Below, piece by piece: positions 1 to 8,927 of a DNA stretch of 64,000 nucleotides. Source of the stretch: Bacteroidia bacterium. GTDB lineage: Bacteria > Bacteroidota > Bacteroidia > Chitinophagales > UBA2359. The position numbers and the translations under genes are program-made. Where the stretch lies: positions 1 to 64,000 of the forward strand of contig JAUHXA010000010.1 of assembly GCA_030427245.1 (NCBI GenBank), in the 5' to 3' direction. The notes below the pieces were generated by a model. That model made no database searches. It was not told where the DNA came from and saw nothing but the letters and a program-made list of their open reading frames with translations. Numbering within the stretch: the first letter of the stretch is position 1; every line of letters starts with the position of its first letter.

Positions 1-1
1 T

Positions 2-192
2 TCAGTAATTCTTTTTGATTATCTTTGGTCACGGGATATTAATTTGAAGTTGTTTTATGAATTAGGAATCACAAAATACAACTTCTTTTTCTATCCCTTT
101 TTTAGTTTTGTCCTGTACTGAGAGAATTGCCGATTTCGAGAGGTCAATTCAATGCTTTGGTGGAAAAGATTAGGGTTTTGAAGAGGAAATGA
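2..192 (+). pseudogene. Possible broken 3' end of a gene cut by the window edge
   Basis: Two short open stretches run to the right from the window edge. One frame is open from base 2 to a stop at 119-121. Another is open from 106 to a TGA at 190-192 and ends in a peptide like FNALVEKIRVLKRK. That ending resembles the C-terminal tails of adenine-specific (TaqI/Eco57I-like) DNA methylases, where a phrase such as ALVEKIL-K is common. The frame change between the two stretches suggests a degraded gene end, but the piece is too short to be sure. It could also be non-coding. Confidence 0.2.
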
Positions 193-285
193 TATAGAAT
201 AAACCAATCCATTATATTTTGATTATCAATTATTTATTGTGAAAAATTCACAATTCTTAAAAATACATGTAGGATAATTCAATAC

Positions 286-1365
286 TTACTTTACACCAAA
301 ACTTTTTAATGAAATAAAATTTATCTTATTATGATTGATTATTGCGTCTCCTTCAATTCTTACCACCGTTTTCATCTTATGATAATCAATAGCTAATTTA
401 TATTCTTCGCTATGTAGTCTTTTTATTGTGGCTGTGGAAGGTAATTTTTCATATAGTCCTACGACTTTCACTACATTTTTTTCACTATCAGGATTATCTG
501 AATTCAAAGCAGTAATTCTACCTTCAAATACAACTGGCTTAATTTCAGATAATTTATCTTTTATTTTTTTTGTTAACTCTCTTAAAGAATTGATTTCTTT
601 ACTTCCAATATCTTTTGATTCAATTGTATGAGTTTTTTTAATGCTTAAAAAATTAAATCCTATTGTTTTAAATTCTGTTTTAGAAAAAAGACTTTCTACT
701 TCTTTAAAAATTTCCAGATTAAGTAATTCCTTATTTTCAATTAAAAAATCATCACTTATATAAGGTGTTTTATCATTAAATATATCGTTAATAAATAATA
801 GAATATTTTGCATTTTAGTAGTAACATCTTCTGAAATAACAGGGTTTTCTTGGAAAAGATTTTTTGGTACTAATATTTCCTTAGATGGTAGCTCAATCTT
901 TGCAACAAAACTGCCAGTTTCTGTTTGGAGAAACTTACAAAGATTGAGGTATTTGTGAGCTTCAGCAGGAGGCTTAACCAATGATATAGTTGTATGAAGT
1001 GTAAAGGTCGCTGTATCTATAATAATATTTTTTAATTTTTGAATTAAATCTTCAAATTTGGAAAAGGGGATTGAGCCTTTCTCTGTTTCTTCATCAACAA
1101 CTCTAATTGAGAAAATTGTTTTCTCATCTCGGACTACCTGTAATAAATCATCAATCTTACGCTCATATATTTGACTTACTACATTTAATGTTTTTTCAAA
1201 AAAGCGGTCAAAATCAACTGTTTTATGGTCTACAGGAATAGAAATGTAGTAATCAATAGGTAAGCCTAATTCTTTAGGAGGACTTAATTTTGAAAATTTT
1301 TCTCCTTTTGAAAATTCATTCCAACCACGATTTGTTAAAAATAAAATTAGATTTTGACTAATCAT
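286..1365 (-). CDS. Hypothetical protein, partner of the DUF4365 gene
   Basis: I do not recognise this 359-residue protein. The start at MISQN (1365) is preferred over the longer reading at 1410, because the longer one would run back into the end of the upstream DUF4365 gene; with MISQN the two genes are 10 bases apart on the same strand. It has no signal peptide or membrane segment. The last 90 residues look like a beta-rich, OB- or barrel-like domain (PVVFEGRITAL through VVRIEGDAII). The middle is mixed alpha/beta. It is AT-rich like its neighbour. The tight pairing suggests the two proteins act together, perhaps with this one sensing or inhibiting the predicted nuclease. That is inference. 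Confidence 0.7.
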   Translation of the reverse strand: MISQNLILFLTNRGWNEFSKGEKFSKLSPPKELGLPIDYYISIPVDHKTVDFDRFFEKTLNVVSQIYERKIDDLLQVVRDEKTIFSIRVVDEETEKGSIPFSKFEDLIQKLKNIIIDTATFTLHTTISLVKPPAEAHKYLNLCKFLQTETGSFVAKIELPSKEILVPKNLFQENPVISEDVTTKMQNILLFINDIFNDKTPYISDDFLIENKELLNLEIFKEVESLFSKTEFKTIGFNFLSIKKTHTIESKDIGSKEINSLRELTKKIKDKLSEIKPVVFEGRITALNSDNPDSEKNVVKVVGLYEKLPSTATIKRLHSEEYKLAIDYHKMKTVVRIEGDAIINHNKINFISLKSFGVK

Positions 1366-1375
1366 AATAACAAAA

Positions 1376-1900
1376 CTATTTACAAAAATCATTAAAAAAA
1401 TTAGGCACACATTCTATATCAAGCCTATTATCAATAGGAATTTTTATTCTTTTTCTACCATCATTATTAGCATGAACATCATTGTCATTTGGATAAAACC
1501 AATAAGCACATTTTTTAATTGAGAGTTTTGATTTTTTAACCGTAACCCACTTAGAAATATTGTTAGGCAAAACAAATAAGACCAATATTAAAGGAGCATT
1601 TCCCATTTTTTTCCTATCAATTAAATCATTATATGCTTTTGACTCTAAATCATATTTTACTTCCGATTCCGTGATTGTAATTAGACTAGAACCTTTAGTA
1701 GTAGCTTTAAGTTGTAAATCAACATACTTCCCTGACTCTATAAATCGTGACTTCCCATTTCTTTTCATCTCTACGTCATAGGTGATAGAAAAGTCTACTC
1801 CTCCCGTATCTTTTGGCTTATTTAATTTATATTTTTTAATACTTGCTAATATTTGTATAAAACTATTTGATAATTCTTCTTTTACGTCATTTATTGTCAT
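1376..1900 (-). CDS. DUF4365-like protein, predicted PD-(D/E)XK nuclease fold
   Basis: This 174-residue protein matches the layout of DUF4365: a GVDFSIT strand with D36, then VDLQLKAT with Q63 and K65, then a YDL segment and a strand-rich APLILVLFVLP core followed by WVT. D...QxK is the usual active-site pattern of Mrr-like and related PD-(D/E)XK nucleases, so DNA cleavage is a fair prediction. The helix before the first strand carries E8/E9, which could supply the extra acidic residue. DUF4365 proteins often sit in phage-defence loci. It is the first gene of a two-gene minus-strand unit with a good promoter just upstream. The family assignment is from memory of the motif pattern and not from a search. 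Confidence 0.65.
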   Translation of the reverse strand: MTINDVKEELSNSFIQILASIKKYKLNKPKDTGGVDFSITYDVEMKRNGKSRFIESGKYVDLQLKATTKGSSLITITESEVKYDLESKAYNDLIDRKKMGNAPLILVLFVLPNNISKWVTVKKSKLSIKKCAYWFYPNDNDVHANNDGRKRIKIPIDNRLDIECVPNFFNDFCK

Positions 1901-1937
1901 ATCATAATATTAATTAAGTTTCCGTTTGATAGTAGAA

Positions 1938-1965
1938 CAAATGTAAAGAAAAAATCTTCTTCAAA
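1938..1965 (-). promoter_or_regulatory. Bacteroidota-type promoter for the DUF4365 operon
   Basis: Read on the minus strand, TTTG (1965-1962) is followed about 19 bases later by TACATTTG (1945-1938). This fits the Bacteroidota sigma-A pattern TTTG then TAnnTTTG. The start codon is at 1900, which leaves a short leader of about 30 bases. Confidence 0.6.
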
Positions 1966-2145
1966 AAATATTATTCACTAAATAATTAAATATTAACTAT
2001 CATTACGAAAACCTCTCCAAAAAATCTCTAAGTCTTAAATAAAACACAAAAAACACACTTTTTTGCTAATTTTTTTAACATTTCAAAACAACATTCAAAA
2101 AATTATAGTAGGTTTGTAAAAGAAAATTAAATGAGCCAGCCCACC

Positions 2146-2176
2146 AGTTCCTTTTTATCTAACAGTTCATGTTCAC
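2146..2176 (+). repeat. Copy 1 of a dispersed 31-bp repeat
   Basis: A 31-base sequence beginning AGTTCCTTT and ending GTTCAC matches the stretch at 16869-16899 at about 27 of 31 positions and is related to both arms of the dyad at 36504-36607. Here it lies just upstream of the HSP90-like gene, in its probable 5' leader. Confidence 0.55.
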
Positions 2177-2191
2177 AAACTTCCTACACTT

Positions 2192-5100
2192 ATGATTATC
2201 AAAGACATTTCCCAATTCCGCACCAACTGGAAAAACCAACAAGGCTATGAAATGAACACTTGGGACGAACATTTCATCGGTAGCACACACGGAGAGACCA
2301 ACGGTTTCTACAAAATGGTCAACGGCATCGTCAACAACATCAAAGCCGACCTCAAACCCAAACTCCAAAACGCACAAGACACCCAGGCGATTTACGAGTT
2401 TCTGCAAAACGCCGCCGACAGTCACTCCACCGAATGTGCGGTCATTTACGACGAAGATTACTTTATGGTAGTCAACAACGGCAAACCCTTCAGTTTGGAT
2501 GACATCAAAGCCATTCTCAACTCTTTTCAAGGCACAAAAGCCGACAAAACCAAAGCCGAAAACTGCCACAAAATCGGGCGTTATGGTATCGGCTTCAAAT
2601 TGGCGTACCGACTCACGGGCAAGTCCGACGGCGTGGACGAACTATTTGAAAAAATGGCGGGACCTATCCTATTCAGTTGGCACAACCAAAATCAATTCAA
2701 CGACTTATACAGTCACCAAGCAGCAAACGAACTGCAATACAACAAGGACTTCAACACCCCCGCAGCCGCACCGTGGTTGATGAAAATCGTCCTCGCCTGT
2801 TTCCCAAGTGCGCCCAACGAAACGGTCAAAAATTTGGGATATGAAGACAAAGTAGTGTTTCCCAAAGAAGAATTGGGCGACTTAGTTGGATTTCTGCACA
2901 AACACAAAGACCAAATCGAAGCCCTCGACCTACACAAAGGTTCGCTCTTTTTCCTCAAATTTGGAGAACGCAAACACGAAAAACTCAAAAATTCGCTCGA
3001 AAACATCAAATCGGGCATCGGCTACTCTATGAACACCCTCAAAACCCTCAACAAAGTCGTCCTACAAGACGACATCGTAGAGGAATTGGAGATTGACTAT
3101 GAGGAATTTACCATCCAACCCAATACCCCTGAATTCAAACAAATTGACCCCGAATTTCCATTTTGTCCCATTCGCATGGTTTTTGGCTACCAAACCGAAA
3201 CACGACAAGCCAAAAAATTGAAGGAAGCCCCCAACCTCTACCAGTTTTTCCCGATGCGAAACGAGCGACACAATTTGGCATTTTTTGTCCATTCCACTTC
3301 TTTCGCCAAAGTCACCGACCGCACCCGTTTGGATGATTTGGGAGAAGCCAATTTTGAAACCTTCAAATACTTGATAGCTGCCCTTCAAAAAAATCTTACT
3401 GCTCACAAATCCAAGAACCTCAAACGTTTTGCAGACATCTTTAAGGTCATTTTGTTATCGGATAGGTCGGACAACGGCACGCTCATCAACGAATATTTGT
3501 ACGAACCTTTGCTCAACTATATCCGCTTCAACATCCCGACCAACAAAGGCAATTTCTACCCCAAAGACATCGTAGTTGTCAAAAATACCCGATTGCCTGT
3601 CGAACCGATGGCGCTCGGAATCGGAAAGGAATGGTTTTATTGGGCAGACCCAAGCACCGATAAAGCTGTCACCAACGAAGCCATAAAGGTCAAAAAACTA
3701 AATTTGACGGCATGGGGTTTGAAGGATTTGTTATTGGAGGGAAATGTGGCATTGATTAACAACTGGATTGCACAATTGTCGAGCGAAGACTACGATACCT
3801 TTGTAGCAGAATTGAAGGAAATCGAATTTGACAAAGCCTTTGCAGATAAGTTCCACCAAATCAAGTGTTTCAAATTCACTGATAGTCAAATCCACAACTC
3901 CTTTTATGCCATTGATGACTTCAAAGACAATGAAGATGTGCTGCTCGTCAATGATACAATTGCACCTACCAAAGACCTCATGCGAGAGTTGGGATATTCG
4001 GTTTTGGAGTTTGACCTCAGCGATTACAACGCCATTCTCAAAGGTTTAGAAGGACAAGAATACCTTCACAATCAACGCCTACTGTTTGAAAAAATCGTGC
4101 AAAGAACGGCAGACAACCAATTGACACACGAACAACGCAAAACCTTATTTGACTTTTTAAGCCATTTGAAGGGAGTCAAAAAAGAGCAATTGCGGGAAGT
4201 TGCTTTGTTTAGCGACAAAAATGGAGTCGTGCGCCCATTGAAGTCCTTGCTGCCCAAAGGAGTAGCCAGCACTTCTTGGCTCAAAAGCTATGAAATGCAC
4301 GAGCAAGAATTTGATGAATCCTTGACGCACTTTCTCGCCAACGAAGAGAGCATTTACACCGATTTTATTGCAGCTTATTGGGAACAATTGATTGAAAACA
4401 AAGCCATTCAATCAAATATTGTAGATTTTTACCAAACCGTACAAGACTACTACAAGGTGGGTAAAAGTCGTGCTTCAATCGCCAAGTTACCTTACATTTA
4501 CATCAATAAAAAACAAGGTTTTGCAGCAGCCGATGAAGTGTTTTTCCACAAAGCCTTTTTGGAAGCCGACAACTACGATGACCTGCAAAGCGCACTTCAA
4601 ATGGTCGGCAACTTCCAAACGCCTCACCCCGATGTGTTGCCGTTTTTAAACGATGCCCCTTTCCGAACCGCCCCCGTTAATAGCCGTTCTTCGTGGAAAA
4701 AAGAGGTAGTTCATATTTTTGCACAATCGGCTACGGCAGAACTCAATCCCAACGAAAAACTGGGTTTGTTTCAGTTGTTATTGAAGGTCGGAGTGCCGCA
4801 AAAACAGATGGAAGAAATCACCTTGTTTACCAACAATCAAGGCGAACACAAACCCCTGAATACCCTCTTAGCATCTGATACAGAGGTAGAAGAATGGCTC
4901 GAAAGCTACAAAATCCATGTAGAAGAGGAGGATGAAGTGCTGCAAAAATTTCTACTTCCCGCAGCCGAAATCTACGCCCAAATCATTTTCCCGAATTGGA
5001 GCGAACTCACTGAACATCCCAAAGTTTTGGCAGACATTCCTGCTTTTTATCAATCCGTTCAAACGCACTACGAAAACAGCCGAAGCAATAGAGCCTTGAC

Positions 5101-7861
5101 GCATTTGAACTATGTTTTTGCAGATGAGAAACAAGGCTTTTTAGAACGCAGAGCCATCTTTTTCCACAAAACCTTACAGCAAAATGAGGACTATGCAGCA
5201 TTGGAAAACGCTTTGCAGAAATTGACCGAATTGGCAACTCCACAAGCCGAAGTATTGCCGTTTTTGAACGATGCGCCCTTCAAAACGAGCGAAAACCGAT
5301 TGCAGCAAGCCATCAAACCCAATCCTGTCTTGTTATCCGAAAGCGAATTGAAGGCATTATTGGAGTTTGTGAAAGCACAAAAAATGGGCTTTTTCAGCTT
5401 CTTATACATGGAAGAAAGCGAGGAAAAAGGCATGTATTTTGTGGGCAAAAAAGGCAGTTTTGTGCAGTGTTTTGCAGGCGACAAACGCTCCAAACTCTAC
5501 CAAACCGCCACCGCCCAACTTCCCGAACGCTACAAATTTTTGCCGCCCAAATTTTACAATCCCGATGCCAACAACAAGGGGCTATTGGAAGGCAAACAAC
5601 TCTACAATGAATTGATTAAGAGTGTGGATGCAGAAGCATTGTCTGCAATTGTTGCCGAAAGTGGCGACACCAAAATACAAGCCCAATTCCTCAAACGCTT
5701 GCCCGAATTGACCCTTAAGGCGGGGCAGGCTTACGACAAAAGCAGTGCGGAGTGCAATACCTTGCAGCTTTTTAGAAACAAAGAAGTGGATGCGGTGGAT
5801 TTGCGTAAAAAAATCACTCTGGAGGATGCGGAGGGCAATACCTACAATTTGGCGGAGGTGTGTTATCCCGATTCGCTGAGCTTCAAAGTTGAACAATTGG
5901 GGCAGTTCAAATTGTCGCTTTCGCAGGTCCTGCCGAGGTTTGCGCCCGTTTTTGCTTTGATGGAACAATTGACCGAGCAGTTCCCCAATTCGGAATCTGC
6001 TTTGCTCCGAAAAATGGTCTTCAATGCGGGTGAAGAATTGCCGCAGAATGTGATTTTGGGCGAGCTTCGCAAGGACTATCGAACCCTCGAAAATGCCTCA
6101 CAACTGGCATTTGCGGTCTTGACCAATCGAGCTAACAACATCAATGTTTCTCGAAACTTCAAGGTCAAAACTCGTGGCGAACAAACGCCTTTCTTGTACG
6201 AACATCCCGCTTTTTACTTGACGCAACATACTTTCCTTCAAGACAGTGCGGTGTTGGCGGAAGACTATTCTGACATTGTTGATTTGTTGAAATTGGACGA
6301 CGAAAAACGCCCTGCTTTTGCCTTCAATGGACAACATTTGTTCATCGAGCCTTTCTTGTGGAAAAACACTTTTTACCTTTCTTCTCTGCAAAAAACGACA
6401 GGCGAAGACCTTCAAAATCAACGCAAAACGCTCATAGAGTATGTCTATCAAAAATGGGTAGCCAATCCGACAGATAGCATTGATTTGCAAGACTTTGAAA
6501 CTGTTTTTGGCTTCGATTCAGTGGCGTGTGTCCATCCGCAAACGTATGCTTTGGAAATTGAAACGCTTCCAGAATGGGTGCTGCAATGGGCAAACGAAAA
6601 CGAGCAACGCATTGCGTTTTTGGCTGCAATGGGTGTGAATACAGCCGATTCTGCACTAGTGAATTTCCGTCAATTCCTTCAATCAGGAGAAGGCGACATC
6701 AGCCGCAAAGACCTCAACAGCTTCAACAATTTGGAGCGCAATTTCCACCTACAAACCCTCGAATGGGCAGCCCAAAAAGATTTGGTTTTTGAAGGAGATG
6801 CCGACAATACGCACTGGCTGCGAATCCTTTACAATACGGTTGAAGGTTTTGAAGCCGATACGCCACTGCCTTATGTGGTGGGATTGAAAGAGGAAAATTT
6901 TGCTTACAAGCTGCAAAGTTTTGAAGGGAAAACGCTGTACGCTTTGCAGAAGTACAAGCTGGATTTGCTGCAAGAAAAATACGGGATTGGTTTGGCAGAT
7001 ATTTTTGAGCAAATGCAAGCGGCAGAACGCTGTTTTGTGGATTGGGACATCAAAAATTTGGACTTGACAACGACCAAGGTGACAGAGGAATTGGACTGGG
7101 AACAGTTGCAGGCGGAGAGCGAAGAATGGGCGGTGAATTATTACCGTGAATGGAAACAGGATGTACCTTTCCAAATCTTTTTGTTCGATGGAGAAATGCC
7201 ACATGAGGTGCAATATCTCGACACAACGATGCAGCATTTTGCGAGTGGAAATGCAGTTTTGCATGAGAATGAAATATTTGTAAATCGCAACGCTGCCAAT
7301 ATCGAAGAAGAACTTTTGGGTATCTCCAAAACCACAACGGGCTTGACCCAACAACACCTACTCGAACTTCTACGCCTCAAAAACGAGGTGTCGCTGCAAA
7401 ATCTTTCGGAGGATTTGGTGCATACGCCTATCCAAAGAGTCATTCAACAAACGACTGCCCCCGAATGGTCGGCTGCTTACAAGGCTTTGGTGCAACATCT
7501 GAGCAGTGAGGAAAATGCGGATTTGTACGCTATTGAAGGAATGGATTTGGATGAAACGGACAATATTTTGACGCATATTTCTAAGGACAGTGAACCTTTA
7601 GTAATTGTGTTGAAGAGTATTTTGCGCCCCAATTTATCGCTGACTTTGGGGGAATTGAGGGTCTTACAAACGGCTGATTTTCAGAGTGAGTTGTTTGTTT
7701 TTGATGGGGTGAGTTTGGAGGAGGTTGTTTTATCTTCTGCGCTTCGTGGTAGTGGTAATTTGAGGGTTCAATTGGAGTTGAGTGGATTGGGGGAAGCGGA
7801 ATTGGGGAGTTTGATGGAGAGGGTTGTTTTGAGAGAGGAAGAGGTTTTGGTGGAGCGATAA
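2192..7861 (+). CDS. Giant HSP90/sacsin-type (GHKL) ATPase-domain protein
   Basis: This 1889-residue protein opens with a GHKL ATP-binding domain of the HSP90/sacsin type. The N-box is YEFLQNAADS (residues 68-77, E69 and N73), the G1 box is VVNNGKPF (93-100) and the G2 loop is IGRYGIGF (128-135). The remaining 1700 residues are not recognisable by eye. They contain an internal duplication: a stretch with KQGF, FFHK and VLPFLNDAPF recurs about 206 residues later (around 765-830 and 971-1036). There is no signal peptide or membrane segment, so it is cytoplasmic. Large sacsin-like ATPases of this kind are common in prokaryotic defence islands. Base composition is far less AT-rich than in the two genes that follow, suggesting separate acquisition. 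A TAGGTTTG box at 2109-2116 may be its promoter. Target and partners are unknown. Confidence 0.75.
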   Translation: MIIKDISQFRTNWKNQQGYEMNTWDEHFIGSTHGETNGFYKMVNGIVNNIKADLKPKLQNAQDTQAIYEFLQNAADSHSTECAVIYDEDYFMVVNNGKPFSLDDIKAILNSFQGTKADKTKAENCHKIGRYGIGFKLAYRLTGKSDGVDELFEKMAGPILFSWHNQNQFNDLYSHQAANELQYNKDFNTPAAAPWLMKIVLACFPSAPNETVKNLGYEDKVVFPKEELGDLVGFLHKHKDQIEALDLHKGSLFFLKFGERKHEKLKNSLENIKSGIGYSMNTLKTLNKVVLQDDIVEELEIDYEEFTIQPNTPEFKQIDPEFPFCPIRMVFGYQTETRQAKKLKEAPNLYQFFPMRNERHNLAFFVHSTSFAKVTDRTRLDDLGEANFETFKYLIAALQKNLTAHKSKNLKRFADIFKVILLSDRSDNGTLINEYLYEPLLNYIRFNIPTNKGNFYPKDIVVVKNTRLPVEPMALGIGKEWFYWADPSTDKAVTNEAIKVKKLNLTAWGLKDLLLEGNVALINNWIAQLSSEDYDTFVAELKEIEFDKAFADKFHQIKCFKFTDSQIHNSFYAIDDFKDNEDVLLVNDTIAPTKDLMRELGYSVLEFDLSDYNAILKGLEGQEYLHNQRLLFEKIVQRTADNQLTHEQRKTLFDFLSHLKGVKKEQLREVALFSDKNGVVRPLKSLLPKGVASTSWLKSYEMHEQEFDESLTHFLANEESIYTDFIAAYWEQLIENKAIQSNIVDFYQTVQDYYKVGKSRASIAKLPYIYINKKQGFAAADEVFFHKAFLEADNYDDLQSALQMVGNFQTPHPDVLPFLNDAPFRTAPVNSRSSWKKEVVHIFAQSATAELNPNEKLGLFQLLLKVGVPQKQMEEITLFTNNQGEHKPLNTLLASDTEVEEWLESYKIHVEEEDEVLQKFLLPAAEIYAQIIFPNWSELTEHPKVLADIPAFYQSVQTHYENSRSNRALTHLNYVFADEKQGFLERRAIFFHKTLQQNEDYAALENALQKLTELATPQAEVLPFLNDAPFKTSENRLQQAIKPNPVLLSESELKALLEFVKAQKMGFFSFLYMEESEEKGMYFVGKKGSFVQCFAGDKRSKLYQTATAQLPERYKFLPPKFYNPDANNKGLLEGKQLYNELIKSVDAEALSAIVAESGDTKIQAQFLKRLPELTLKAGQAYDKSSAECNTLQLFRNKEVDAVDLRKKITLEDAEGNTYNLAEVCYPDSLSFKVEQLGQFKLSLSQVLPRFAPVFALMEQLTEQFPNSESALLRKMVFNAGEELPQNVILGELRKDYRTLENASQLAFAVLTNRANNINVSRNFKVKTRGEQTPFLYEHPAFYLTQHTFLQDSAVLAEDYSDIVDLLKLDDEKRPAFAFNGQHLFIEPFLWKNTFYLSSLQKTTGEDLQNQRKTLIEYVYQKWVANPTDSIDLQDFETVFGFDSVACVHPQTYALEIETLPEWVLQWANENEQRIAFLAAMGVNTADSALVNFRQFLQSGEGDISRKDLNSFNNLERNFHLQTLEWAAQKDLVFEGDADNTHWLRILYNTVEGFEADTPLPYVVGLKEENFAYKLQSFEGKTLYALQKYKLDLLQEKYGIGLADIFEQMQAAERCFVDWDIKNLDLTTTKVTEELDWEQLQAESEEWAVNYYREWKQDVPFQIFLFDGEMPHEVQYLDTTMQHFASGNAVLHENEIFVNRNAANIEEELLGISKTTTGLTQQHLLELLRLKNEVSLQNLSEDLVHTPIQRVIQQTTAPEWSAAYKALVQHLSSEENADLYAIEGMDLDETDNILTHISKDSEPLVIVLKSILRPNLSLTLGELRVLQTADFQSELFVFDGVSLEEVVLSSALRGSGNLRVQLELSGLGEAELGSLMERVVLREEEVLVER

Positions 7862-7935
7862 ATTGAGGTTTTCTTATTTTAGTTCAGTTCAAGACTTTTT
7901 GTTATTTCTAATGCAATACCATTGTTACTTTTTTG

Positions 7936-7943
7936 TATATTTG
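7936..7943 (+). promoter_or_regulatory. -7 box upstream of the nuclease-caspase unit
   Basis: TATATTTG matches TAnnTTTG and lies 22 bases before the start codon at 7965. No clear TTTG lies at the usual -33 distance. The box suggests the nuclease-caspase pair is transcribed separately from the HSP90-like gene upstream. Confidence 0.45.
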
Positions 7944-7964
7944 ACATAACATTTATAACAAGTC

Positions 7965-8915
7965 ATGAAAAAATCACAACAGTATTTTAATACTTTCAAA
8001 AAATCATATAAACTCAAAGATTGGCTTGCCTATTTTTCTGCTTTAACTTGGGAAAAATATATGAAGGTTAAGAATTATCCTACGATTATAAATATTGGTG
8101 AAGTATGCATTAATCAACTATTGGTAGAAACTATGCTAGATGCTCTACTAGAGTTCCCTCTACCTATACGTTTCTTTCATTCTATTGACGAAACTGCAAA
8201 TGGAAATGATTTTGAAATATTATTACCCATTAATAAATCTCAATTCATCCTTTTTCCCTGCCAAGCAAAACGAATCTTTCCACAAAAAGATAAGTATGAA
8301 TCTATTTCTCATATGGTAAAACATAAAAAGACAAGAAAAGAATATGAACAAATAACCTACCTTTTAAATTATGCAGACCAAGTCAAAGGTTTTCCTATTT
8401 ACTTTTTCTACAATTATACTCCTGATAATTTTCACCCTAAAAAACATCAAGGTTATTCCAAGTTAGACAAAGAATTATTTGGATGCACTATGATAAGTGC
8501 TAAATATATATTTAAAGAATACTTTAACAAAAGTAAAAAACTAAGTACATTTTCTTTCAATGATATACATCCACCTGCTCAACCCATTGTAAAACTAGCA
8601 GATTTATACAAAAAGGATTTTGTAAGTAATGATAAAATTAAGACTATTTTTGGTGAAACAGATGTTCAAGATGATGAATTAGAAGGTTACGATTTAAATA
8701 CATTGGTTACCATGAATGTCATCAAAAATAAAAAATGGGTTGAGATTCATTCTAGAGATAAAAAAAGACGTGTCGAAGTCGAAACAAATTTTTTAAAAAA
8801 TTTACTTAATGTCGAAAAAGGAGAATATACATTCAATCCTAAATATAGAATTATGTTTACTCCTGAAATTATTGACCCTAAAAAACGATATAATAGCTTT
8901 GAAGACATAAACTAA
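7965..8915 (+). CDS. Predicted PD-(D/E)XK-like nuclease (QAK motif) paired with a caspase
   Basis: This 316-residue cytoplasmic protein has an N-terminal pattern seen in restriction-endonuclease folds: IGE (E46) at the start of a helix, then GNDFEI (D82, E84) and, one strand later, FPCQAKRI (Q100, K102). E...D...QxK is the classic active-site spacing. The arrangement recalls the DUF6615-type family, where a DWEW strand is followed by QAK; that link is tentative. The C-terminal half has charged, mixed alpha/beta sequence that I do not recognise. The gene is very AT-rich and ends 12 bases before the caspase gene, so the two are probably co-transcribed. A reasonable guess is an effector whose activity is controlled by the caspase, or a sensor arm of the same device. 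Neither is shown by the sequence. Confidence 0.55.
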   Translation: MKKSQQYFNTFKKSYKLKDWLAYFSALTWEKYMKVKNYPTIINIGEVCINQLLVETMLDALLEFPLPIRFFHSIDETANGNDFEILLPINKSQFILFPCQAKRIFPQKDKYESISHMVKHKKTRKEYEQITYLLNYADQVKGFPIYFFYNYTPDNFHPKKHQGYSKLDKELFGCTMISAKYIFKEYFNKSKKLSTFSFNDIHPPAQPIVKLADLYKKDFVSNDKIKTIFGETDVQDDELEGYDLNTLVTMNVIKNKKWVEIHSRDKKRRVEVETNFLKNLLNVEKGEYTFNPKYRIMFTPEIIDPKKRYNSFEDIN

Positions 8916-8927
8916 AACCATATTCAA

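Noticed and set aside
6749-7357. 202-residue frame on the minus strand
   Set aside because: It lies wholly inside the HSP90-like gene in antisense and has no family pattern.
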